Origin: JBGPYB01 sp041493035
GTDB lineage: Bacteria; Acidobacteriota; Vicinamibacteria; Fen-336
DNA length: 33,141 nucleotides
Direction: 5' to 3'
NCBI GenBank assembly: GCA_041493035.1
Contig: JBGPYB010000034.1
Span: 1-33,141, forward strand
Of the stretch, positions 6,953-14,176 are shown piece by piece (position 1 is the first letter of the stretch; each line of letters starts with the position of its first letter). A program made the translations under genes and the position numbers. Under the pieces are notes generated by a model. That model searched no databases. It saw only the letters and a list, made by a program, of their open reading frames with translations, and had not been told where the DNA came from.

Positions 6953-6979
6953 CCTCCTACCGGAGAAGTGAGGATCCTA
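6953..6979 (-). promoter_or_regulatory. cysK ribosome-binding site and possible -10 box
   Basis: AGGAGG (minus strand, 6958-6953) decides the cysK start at 6945. TAGGAT (6979-6974) is a possible -10 box that would give a leader of about 22 bases. The only -35-like sequence, TTGGTA at 7005-7000, is 20 bases away, which is too far for a confident promoter. Confidence 0.4.
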
Positions 6980-7033
6980 GCATGCTCCCACCCGGCACGT
7001 ACCAAGGTCCTAGGAAAAGCCGGCAGCCGGTGA

Positions 7034-7055
7034 AGTGGTGTGCCGAATCACCACT
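7034..7055. promoter_or_regulatory. Inverted repeat upstream of the clpB promoter
   Basis: AGTGGTG (7034-7040), 8 bases, CACCACT (7049-7055): a perfect 7-bp dyad centred about 40 bases before the clpB -35 box. It is not CIRCE or a HAIR sequence as I know them. It may be an operator, or a stem. A few bases on, TTGAATCATAACGCT (7061-7075) and TTGACAATCATACGCT (7084-7099) form an imperfect direct repeat about two helical turns apart, the second overlapping the -35 box. Confidence 0.4.
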
Positions 7056-7083
7056 CGCTGTTGAATCATAACGCTCATATTAC

Positions 7084-7124
7084 TTGACAATCATACGCTT
7101 AGATCGTAGATTCAGACTCGGAGG
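7084..7124 (+). promoter_or_regulatory. clpB promoter and ribosome-binding site
   Basis: A perfect -35 TTGACA (7084-7089), a 17-base spacer, and -10 TAGATT (7107-7112) predict a start near 7119. GGAGG at 7120-7124 lies 5 bases before the ATG at 7130, so the leader would be about 11 bases. This is the best housekeeping-type promoter in the window; no sigma-32-like or CIRCE element is seen, though heat-shock control is expected for clpB. Confidence 0.65.
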
Positions 7125-7129
7125 CTGCG

Positions 7130-9733
7130 ATGCGCTTGGATCAGTTCACCGTAAAGGGCCAGGAGGCCTTGACTTCCGCCCAGACGCGCGCCGAAAAGAG
7201 CGACCATCCCGAGGTCACGACCGAGCATCTTCTGGCGACCCTGCTCGCCCAGGAGGGGGGCGTCGTCCCATCGGCGCTCGGCAAGCTGGGAGTGAACGCA
7301 GGAGCGCTGGCAAGCGACGTCGAGGCGTCCCTCGCTTCCCTTCCGCGCACCCAGGGAAGCGCCACCCACGTGGCGTCGAAGCTTGACGGCGCCCTCAAGC
7401 AGGCGCTGCGCGAGGCCGAGGCCCTCAAGGATCAGTACGTCTCCACGGAGCACCTGCTTCTAGCCCTCCTTGAAGGGAAAACGCCGGCGGCCGAAGCTCT
7501 CAAGCGCCATGGCGTCGCCCGCGATGCCGTCCTCGCTGTCCTCCGCGAGATCCGCGGCAACCAGCGCGTCACGGATCCGAACGCGGAGGACCGCTACCAG
7601 GCGCTCGAGCGCTACGCCCGCGACCTCACGGACCTGGCCCGCAAGGGAAAGCTCGATCCGGTCATCGGGCGCGACGACGAAGTGCGGCGGGTCATCCAGG
7701 TCCTCTCCCGGCGCACCAAGAACAACCCGGTCCTCATCGGCGAGCCCGGCGTCGGCAAGACGGCCATCGTCGAGGGCCTGGCCCAGCGCATCGTCTCGGG
7801 GGACGTGCCGGAGTCCCTGAAGAACAAGCGTGTCGTGGCCCTGGACCTCGGTGCGCTCATCGCGGGCGCCAAGTACCGAGGCGAGTTCGAGGACCGGCTG
7901 AAGGCGGTGCTCAAGGAAGTCCAGGAATCGAGCGGCGAGGTCATCCTGTTCATCGACGAGCTGCACACCATGGTGGGCGCGGGGGCGGCCGAAGGATCGA
8001 TGGATGCCTCCAACATGCTGAAGCCCGCCCTCGCGCGCGGCGAGCTGCGTTGCGTGGGCGCCACGACACTGAACGAATACCAGAAGTACGTCGAGAAGGA
8101 CGCGGCGCTGGAGCGGCGCTTCCAGCCCGTCTACGTCGGCGAGCCCGACGTGGCCGGAACCATCGCGATCCTGCGCGGCCTGAAGGAGCGATACGAGGTT
8201 CACCACGGCGTGCGGATCCAGGATTCGGCCCTGGTCGCCGCGGCGACGCTGTCCCACCGCTACATCGCCGATCGGTTCCTCCCCGACAAGGCCATCGACC
8301 TCATGGACGAGGCCGCGAGCCGCCTCCGCATCGAGATCGACAGCCTCCCGACCGAGATCGACGAGGTCGAGCGGAAGCTCGTTCAGCTCGAGATCGAGCG
8401 CACCGCCCTCAAGAAAGAGAAGGACAAGGCGTCCAAAGAGCGCCTCGCGAAGATCGAGCGGGAAGCGGCCGACTTGAAGGAGCAGTCGGCGGCGATGAAG
8501 GCCCACTGGCAGCAGGAGAAAGAGGCCATCGGCCGCATCCGCTCGCTCAAGGAGAAACTCGAGAAAACGCGTTTCGAGGTCGAGAAGGCGACCCAGCAGG
8601 GGGATCTGGCGAAAGCAGCCGAGCTTCAGTACGGCACGCTTCCAAACCTCGAGAAGGACGTCGAGGTCGAGAATCGCAAGCTCGCCGAGCTTCAGAAGAC
8701 CCAGCGGATGCTCAAGGAGGAGGTCGACTCCGAAGACGTCGCCGAGGTCGTGGCGAAGTGGACGGGGATACCCGTCACGCGGATGTTGGAGAGCGAGGTC
8801 GAGCGGCTCCTCCACATCGAAGACAAGCTGCGGCAGAGGGTAGTGGGGCAGGACGAAGCGCTGCTTCTCGTGGCGAACGCCGTGCGGCGCTCACGAGCGG
8901 GACTCGGTGACCCGCGGCGGCCCGTGGGCTCGTTCCTGTTCATGGGGCCGACGGGTGTTGGGAAGACGGAGTTGGCCCGGGCTCTCGCCGAGTTCCTCTT
9001 CGACGACGAGCGCGCCATGGTCCGCATCGACATGTCGGAATACATGGAGAAGCATTCCGTCTCCCGACTCGTCGGCGCTCCTCCGGGATATGTGGGCTAC
9101 GACGAAGGAGGGCAGCTCACCGAGGCGATCCGTCGGCGGCCCTATGCCGTTGTCCTCTTCGATGAGATCGAGAAGGCGCACCCCGACGTCTTCCACATTC
9201 TTCTTCAGGTCCTGGACGAGGGGCGCCTCACCGACGGCAAGGGGCGTACCGTCGACTTCCGGAACACGGTCCTCATCATGACCTCCAACGTGGCCTCGGA
9301 CCTGATCCAGGAGATGGCACATCACGAGTCTGCCGACATGAAGGACCGGCTCATGGACGCGCTACGGCGCACGTTCCGCCCCGAGTTCCTGAATCGCATC
9401 GACGAGATCGTCACCTTCAAGAACCTCGGGCCCGGAGAGATCCACCGGATCGTCGACATCCAGCTTGAGGACCTGCGCAAGCGGCTGGCCGACCGGAAGA
9501 TCAGCATAACTCTCACCGCCGCGGCCAAGGACCGGCTCGCGGAACAGGGGTACGACCCGGTCTTCGGCGCGCGACCGCTGAAGAGGACCCTCCAGCGGAT
9601 GGTGGAGAACCCGCTGGCCGTCGAGGTCCTGGCCGGACGCTTCGGCGAAGGGGACCAAATCGTCGTCGACGCGACCGGGGGAGCCGAGACGCTCCACTTC
9701 ACGAAAGAGGTTCTAGCTCCGGTCGGGAACTGA
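7130..9733 (+). CDS. clpB: ATP-dependent protein disaggregase ClpB (Hsp100)
   Basis: This cytoplasmic hexameric AAA+ chaperone, working with DnaK, pulls apart aggregated proteins after heat stress. At 867 residues it is full length. The order is: Clp N-domain with two repeats (1-145), first ATPase domain with Walker A GEPGVGKT (204-211) and LFIDELHTMVGAG, a long charged coiled-coil middle domain (about 400-530) that separates ClpB from ClpA/ClpC, second ATPase domain with GPTGVGKT (606-613) and VVLFDEIEKAHPDVF, and the C-terminal D2-small domain. Both ATP sites look intact. GGAGG 5 bases before ATG 7130 and the family-typical N-terminus (MRLDQFTVKGQEAL) fix the start. No partner chaperone gene is next to it. 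Confidence 0.98.
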   Translation: MRLDQFTVKGQEALTSAQTRAEKSDHPEVTTEHLLATLLAQEGGVVPSALGKLGVNAGALASDVEASLASLPRTQGSATHVASKLDGALKQALREAEALKDQYVSTEHLLLALLEGKTPAAEALKRHGVARDAVLAVLREIRGNQRVTDPNAEDRYQALERYARDLTDLARKGKLDPVIGRDDEVRRVIQVLSRRTKNNPVLIGEPGVGKTAIVEGLAQRIVSGDVPESLKNKRVVALDLGALIAGAKYRGEFEDRLKAVLKEVQESSGEVILFIDELHTMVGAGAAEGSMDASNMLKPALARGELRCVGATTLNEYQKYVEKDAALERRFQPVYVGEPDVAGTIAILRGLKERYEVHHGVRIQDSALVAAATLSHRYIADRFLPDKAIDLMDEAASRLRIEIDSLPTEIDEVERKLVQLEIERTALKKEKDKASKERLAKIEREAADLKEQSAAMKAHWQQEKEAIGRIRSLKEKLEKTRFEVEKATQQGDLAKAAELQYGTLPNLEKDVEVENRKLAELQKTQRMLKEEVDSEDVAEVVAKWTGIPVTRMLESEVERLLHIEDKLRQRVVGQDEALLLVANAVRRSRAGLGDPRRPVGSFLFMGPTGVGKTELARALAEFLFDDERAMVRIDMSEYMEKHSVSRLVGAPPGYVGYDEGGQLTEAIRRRPYAVVLFDEIEKAHPDVFHILLQVLDEGRLTDGKGRTVDFRNTVLIMTSNVASDLIQEMAHHESADMKDRLMDALRRTFRPEFLNRIDEIVTFKNLGPGEIHRIVDIQLEDLRKRLADRKISITLTAAAKDRLAEQGYDPVFGARPLKRTLQRMVENPLAVEVLAGRFGEGDQIVVDATGGAETLHFTKEVLAPVGN

Positions 9734-9799
9734 TCTTCTCGGCAGCCGGGGCCGCGGCGAGTCCACGAGATTGGACGCAGCGGCCGTCGGAAATTCCGC

Positions 9800-9838
9800 T
9801 AGAATCCGTGGGCTCGCCCCGCACGGGCTCGAGAGGAG
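9800..9838 (+). promoter_or_regulatory. Possible -10 box and ribosome-binding site of the M16 peptidase gene
   Basis: TAGAAT at 9800-9805 is a possible -10 box with no good -35 partner at 17 bases. AGGAG at 9834-9838 lies 5 bases before ATG 9844 and supports that start over the in-frame GTG at 9808. The 110 bases between clpB and this gene hold no strong intrinsic terminator, so read-through from clpB is possible. Confidence 0.4.
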
Positions 9839-9843
9839 ACTCC

Positions 9844-12609
9844 ATGCCAAATCCCTGCTTGCGGCCACTGGCCACCGCGTTGACCCTTGCCCTTCTGTTC
9901 ACCGGGAGTAGAACCATGGCCCATGCAGACGATCTGGCGCTTCCAGACATCCCCTTCCAGAACTACGTCCTGCCGAACGGCCTGACGCTCGTCGTCCACG
10001 AGGACCACAAGGCTCCGATCGTGGCGGTCAACGTCTGGTACCACGTGGGGTCTAAGAACGAGAGGCCCGGCAAGACGGGCTTCGCCCATCTCTTCGAGCA
10101 CCTGATGTTCAACGGGAGCGAGCACTTCAACGACGACTACTTCAAGGTGGTCGAGAAGGTCGGCGCCACGGACCTGAACGGCACGACCAACAACGACCGG
10201 ACCAACTACTTCCAGAACGTGCCGGTCTCGGCCCTCGACACGATTCTCTGGATGGAGTCGGACCGGATGGGCCATCTCGTCGGCGTCATCGACCAACCGC
10301 GCCTCGACGAGCAACGCGGCGTCGTTCAGAACGAGAAGCGACAGGGAGAGAACGAGCCCTACGGCCAGGCCTTCGACTTCATCGGGGAAAACACGTACCC
10401 GAAGGGGCACCCCTATTCGTGGACGGTGATCGGGTCGATGGAGGATCTGAGCGCCGCATCCCTCGACGACGCGAAGGAGTGGTTCAAGGGCTACTACGGA
10501 GCCGCGAACGCCGTGCTGGTGATCGCGGGGGACGTGAAGCCCGACGAGGTCAAGAAGAAAGTCGATCACTACTTCGGCGACATCCCCTCGGGTCCCCCCG
10601 TCGCCCGCCACAACGCGTGGGTGGCTCCGCGCAAGGGCGTCCATCGGCAGCAGATGGAGGACCGCGTGCCGCAGGCGCGCCTCTACAAGGTCTGGAACAC
10701 GCCACAGTTGGGATCCGCCGAGGACCCCCGCCTGGACCTCATCGCGTCGGTGCTAGCGACCGGCAAGACCTCGCGCCTCTACAAGCGGCTCGTCTATGAC
10801 GATCAGATCGCGACCGACGTGAACGCGTTCCAGTACTCGCGGGAGATCGGCAGCCTGTTCGTGGTCCAGGCGACGGCACGCCCGGGAGGGGATCTTGCGG
10901 CGGTGGAGCGAGCCGTCGACGAGGAGATGGCCCGGCTGATCGCGGAAGGCCCGACCCCGGACGAAGTGCAGCGGGCTCGCACCCAGGACTTTGCGCGGTT
11001 CGTGCGGGGCGTCGAGCGGATCGGCGGCTTCGGCGGCAAGTCCGACGTCCTCGCCCAAAGCCAGGTGTTTCTGGGCAGTCCCGACGCCTACAAGAAGCGG
11101 TACGAGCACGTGCGAAGCGCTACCGCCACGGATCTCAAGGAGACGGCCAAGACCTGGCTGTCCGACGGCGTCTACGTTCTCGAGGTTCATCCCTTCCCCG
11201 AGTACCAGGCGGCGACGGCGGGCGCCGATCGCTCCAAGGTACCCGACGCCGGGACTCCCCCCGCGGCTCGCTTTCCCGCTTTCCAGCGGGCCACGCTCCC
11301 GAACGGCCTGAAGCTCGTCGTCGCGGAGCGCCATGCGGTCCCCGTCGTCAGCTTCGACCTGCTCGTGGATGCCGGCTTCGCCTCGGACCAGCTCGCCACG
11401 CCCGGAACGGCCAAGCTGGCCGGCAATCTCCTCGACGAAGGAACGAAGACGAAGACGGCCCTCGAGATCAGCGACGCCCTCGCGGGGCTCGGAGCCCAGT
11501 TGAACACGGGATCGAGCGTCGACACCACGACGGTGTCGCTCTCGGCCTTGAAGGCGAAACTGGACGCTTCGCTGGAGCTCTTCGCCGACGTCGTGCAGAA
11601 CCCCTCGTTCCCCCAGGAGAATTTCGACCGACAGAAGAAGCAGCAGCTCGCCGAGATCCAACAGGAGGGCGTTGAGCCGTTCTCCCTCGCGCTCAGAGTG
11701 CTGCCGCGGCTCATCTATGGCGAGAAACACGCCTACGGTACGCCCCTCACGGGCTCGGGGACGGCCTCTTCGATCACGAAGCTCACGCGGGAGGAGGTCG
11801 CGCGCTTCCACTCGACCTGGTTCAAGCCAGGGAACGCGACCCTCGTCGTCGTCGGTGACACGAGCCTCGCGGAGGTCCAGCCCCGGATCGAGAAGCTCTT
11901 TGCGAATTGGAAGGGAGGAGAAGTCCCCAAGAAGAACGTGGGGCCGGCTCTCGCGCGCTCTGCCTCGGCGGTGTACATCCTCGACCGGCCAGGTGCCCTT
12001 CAGTCGGTGATCCTCGCGGGCCACGCCGCCCCGCCGCGGAACAATCCCCAAGAAATCGGCATCGAAACGATGAACAACGTGCTGGGCGGGCAGTTCAGCT
12101 CCCGGTTGAACCTGAACCTGCGCGAGGACAAGCACTGGTCCTACGGGGCCGGGTCGTTCTTCTTCGCCGCTCGCGGGGAGCGCCCTTACGTGGCCTACGC
12201 GCCGGTGCAGACCGACAAGACGAAGGAGTCGCTGGTGGAGGTCGGAAAAGAGCTGCGGGGCATCGGCGGCGACCGGCCCGTGACGGCCGAGGAGCTGTCC
12301 TTCGCCCAGAAAGCGCGGACCCTCGCCCTGGCCGGCCATTGGGAGACCGCGGGGGCCGTGGGGCGCTCACTGCAGGAGATCGTCTCTTACGGTCTCGACG
12401 ATCACTACTACGATACCTACGCAGCTAAGGTCTCGGCCCTCACGCTGAAGGACGTCAAGGAGGCGGCCCGAGTCGTGCAGCCCGACAAGATGATCTGGGT
12501 CGTCGTGGGCGACCGGGCCAAGATCGAAGCGGGTGTCCGGGAGCTGAACCTGGGCCCGTTGCAGTTCCTGGACGCCGACGGCAACGTGCTCGGCGCAGTC
12601 GGAAAGTGA
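9844..12609 (+). CDS. Secreted M16 zinc peptidase (insulinase/pitrilysin family)
   Basis: The protein has 921 residues and an N-terminal signal peptide: basic start, hydrophobic stretch 9-22, likely cleavage after AHA (about 26-28). This points to the periplasm or an envelope location. The first M16 half carries the inverted zinc motif HLFEH (82-86) with Glu164 (NEKRQ) as the probable third ligand. The second half begins near FQRATLPNGLKLVV. It repeats the fold but has GTAKLAGNLL where the zinc site would be, so it is inactive and probably structural, as is usual for the family. M16 enzymes degrade peptides inside a closed chamber; the substrate here is unknown. AGGAG 5 bases upstream supports the ATG. 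The beta-barrel gene follows after 61 bases and may share its transcript. Confidence 0.93.
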   Translation: MPNPCLRPLATALTLALLFTGSRTMAHADDLALPDIPFQNYVLPNGLTLVVHEDHKAPIVAVNVWYHVGSKNERPGKTGFAHLFEHLMFNGSEHFNDDYFKVVEKVGATDLNGTTNNDRTNYFQNVPVSALDTILWMESDRMGHLVGVIDQPRLDEQRGVVQNEKRQGENEPYGQAFDFIGENTYPKGHPYSWTVIGSMEDLSAASLDDAKEWFKGYYGAANAVLVIAGDVKPDEVKKKVDHYFGDIPSGPPVARHNAWVAPRKGVHRQQMEDRVPQARLYKVWNTPQLGSAEDPRLDLIASVLATGKTSRLYKRLVYDDQIATDVNAFQYSREIGSLFVVQATARPGGDLAAVERAVDEEMARLIAEGPTPDEVQRARTQDFARFVRGVERIGGFGGKSDVLAQSQVFLGSPDAYKKRYEHVRSATATDLKETAKTWLSDGVYVLEVHPFPEYQAATAGADRSKVPDAGTPPAARFPAFQRATLPNGLKLVVAERHAVPVVSFDLLVDAGFASDQLATPGTAKLAGNLLDEGTKTKTALEISDALAGLGAQLNTGSSVDTTTVSLSALKAKLDASLELFADVVQNPSFPQENFDRQKKQQLAEIQQEGVEPFSLALRVLPRLIYGEKHAYGTPLTGSGTASSITKLTREEVARFHSTWFKPGNATLVVVGDTSLAEVQPRIEKLFANWKGGEVPKKNVGPALARSASAVYILDRPGALQSVILAGHAAPPRNNPQEIGIETMNNVLGGQFSSRLNLNLREDKHWSYGAGSFFFAARGERPYVAYAPVQTDKTKESLVEVGKELRGIGGDRPVTAEELSFAQKARTLALAGHWETAGAVGRSLQEIVSYGLDDHYYDTYAAKVSALTLKDVKEAARVVQPDKMIWVVVGDRAKIEAGVRELNLGPLQFLDADGNVLGAVGK

Positions 12610-12638
12610 TCGTGAACTCCGCCCGAGGATCTGCTAAA

Positions 12639-12668
12639 GTCCACCGTATTCGACCGCAGGAGGTGGAC
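12639..12668 (+). promoter_or_regulatory. Inverted repeat over the ribosome-binding site of the barrel gene
   Basis: GTCCACC (12639-12645) pairs perfectly with GGTGGAC (12662-12668). The 3' arm covers the last two bases of the AGGAGG site (12658-12663) and reaches to 2 bases before the ATG at 12671. If transcripts start upstream (for example in the M16 gene), the stem could hide the ribosome-binding site. An alternative -10 (TGCTAAAGT, 12632-12640) would start RNA near 12647 and leave out the 5' arm. Which start is used would therefore decide whether the hairpin forms. Confidence 0.4.
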
Positions 12669-12670
12669 TC

Positions 12671-14170
12671 ATGAAGCTCCGGGGAGTTCTGTGTGTCAGT
12701 GTCGTTGGCGCGATTCTCCTGCCCGTGGGGGCTCGCGCACAATCGCTGGCCGACCTGCTTCCGCGCCTCATCTCGGAGTCGGTGACGATGTCTTCGACAG
12801 CTACTCTTCCTACTGGAAGCGGCAATCCTCACGAAGCCCACTTCCTTCCCGCGGCGGCACAGTTCAAGGCGCCGTACGCTCTGAACGGCGCCATCGTGAG
12901 CCAGCTCGCGACCTTCCCATTGGGCTCGTCCTCCGGGGGCTTCACGTACTCGAGCGACACGCCTACGGGGATCCCAAAGCGGAGCAGCAGCAACTTCGGC
13001 CCGGCCTTCGCGGAGCGCGCCCTCACCATCGGCCGGGGGAAGTTCAGCGCGGGCGTCAACTACGAGCACGTGGAGTTCGACCGGTTCGACGGTGTCGCCC
13101 TGAACGGAGGCCCGAAGTTCTACCTCCAACACAACGACTGCTGCCCGAACCAGCTCCCTGATGGGACGCCCAATCCGAAAGCAGGGGTCGGACCCACGCA
13201 GGACGCAACTCCCTTCTTCGAGGGAGACCTGGTCCAGGATGTCTTGAACCTGTCGGTGAAGACCGACACCGTCGCGATCTTCGCAAACTACGGCCTGAGC
13301 CGCACCCTCGACGTGGGTGTCGCGATTCCGTTCGTCACCGTAAACCTGGACGCGTCGATGACCTCGAACATCCTCCGCCTCTCGACCGAGTCGAACCACC
13401 TGATCCACACCTTCGCGGGAACGAGCCCCGACACGAAGGTGTCCCACGAGTCGGGGTCGAAGACCGGCCTGGGCGACGTGCTCCTGCGCGGCAAGTGGAA
13501 CTTCGCGGTGGAGCGCGGCGGCGGATTTGCCCTCGGTCTCGACCTGCGCCTGCCCACGGGAGACAAGAACAACCTGCTCGGCACGGGCGCGACACAGGCC
13601 AGGTTCTCGCTCATCTACTCGCAGGATTTCGGCCGCTTCGCCCCCCACTTCAATGCGGGCTACACCTATTCCTCGGGACAGCTGCCAGCTTCTGTCGGCA
13701 CGTACAACCTCGGTGACGAGGTCCCGGCTCCGACCCAACCCGCCGCTTCCGGCGCCTACCAGAACGTATTCGCCGGGCAGACGCCCACCTCGGCTCTTTC
13801 GAGCTCCGACCTCAAGGTACCCGACGAGATCAACTACACGGTGGGTTTCGTCTTGGCGCCCAGCCCCCGTATCAGCATTACGGCCGATTTCATCGGGCGC
13901 ACCCTGCGCGACACGAAGGCTTTTGGCATCGTCACCAAGGAGTTTGGCTATCGGACGAAGACCGACCCCTCTCGGGCCTCACAGTCGTACGGCGACGCCT
14001 TCGACATCACGAATGCTTCGGCCAACGTGAACATCCTGATCGGCGCCGCCGGCCTCAAGATCAACCTGACGAAGACGCTGCTCCTGAACGCGAACGTCCT
14101 CTTCCCTCTGAGTGACGTCGGGCTCAGGCCGAAGGTCACGCCGGTGGTGGGCCTGGACTACGCCTTCTAA
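12671..14170 (+). CDS. Outer-membrane beta-barrel protein, transporter-like (phenol MetA-type)
   Basis: The protein has 499 residues. A clear signal peptide (MKLRGVLCVSVVGAILLPVGARA, with cleavage before QS) is followed by alternating hydrophobic/polar strands. The last residues, GLDYAF, have the terminal aromatic signature of outer-membrane barrels. The segment GLGDVLLRGKW, then LGLDLRLPTGDKNNLLGTG, resembles the COG4313/PF13557 MetA-pathway transporter-like barrels, which are thought to pass small hydrophobic compounds; the true substrate is unknown. A Cys-Cys pair (NDCCPN) lies in a probable loop near residue 157. AGGAGG sits 7 bases before ATG. The gene follows the M16 peptidase by 61 bases and converges on the kinase gene with only 6 bases between stops. 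Barrel nature is firm; transport role is inferred. Confidence 0.75.
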   Translation: MKLRGVLCVSVVGAILLPVGARAQSLADLLPRLISESVTMSSTATLPTGSGNPHEAHFLPAAAQFKAPYALNGAIVSQLATFPLGSSSGGFTYSSDTPTGIPKRSSSNFGPAFAERALTIGRGKFSAGVNYEHVEFDRFDGVALNGGPKFYLQHNDCCPNQLPDGTPNPKAGVGPTQDATPFFEGDLVQDVLNLSVKTDTVAIFANYGLSRTLDVGVAIPFVTVNLDASMTSNILRLSTESNHLIHTFAGTSPDTKVSHESGSKTGLGDVLLRGKWNFAVERGGGFALGLDLRLPTGDKNNLLGTGATQARFSLIYSQDFGRFAPHFNAGYTYSSGQLPASVGTYNLGDEVPAPTQPAASGAYQNVFAGQTPTSALSSSDLKVPDEINYTVGFVLAPSPRISITADFIGRTLRDTKAFGIVTKEFGYRTKTDPSRASQSYGDAFDITNASANVNILIGAAGLKINLTKTLLLNANVLFPLSDVGLRPKVTPVVGLDYAF

Positions 14171-14176
14171 CGAAGG

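Noticed and set aside
6946..7005. Twenty-codon longer N-terminus for cysK
   Set aside because: The perfect AGGAGG lies inside this stretch and the family N-terminus begins at 6945.
10753..12339. Open frame of 528 codons antisense to the M16 peptidase gene
   Set aside because: The plus-strand M16 protein is full length with both halves; the antisense product has only shadow composition.
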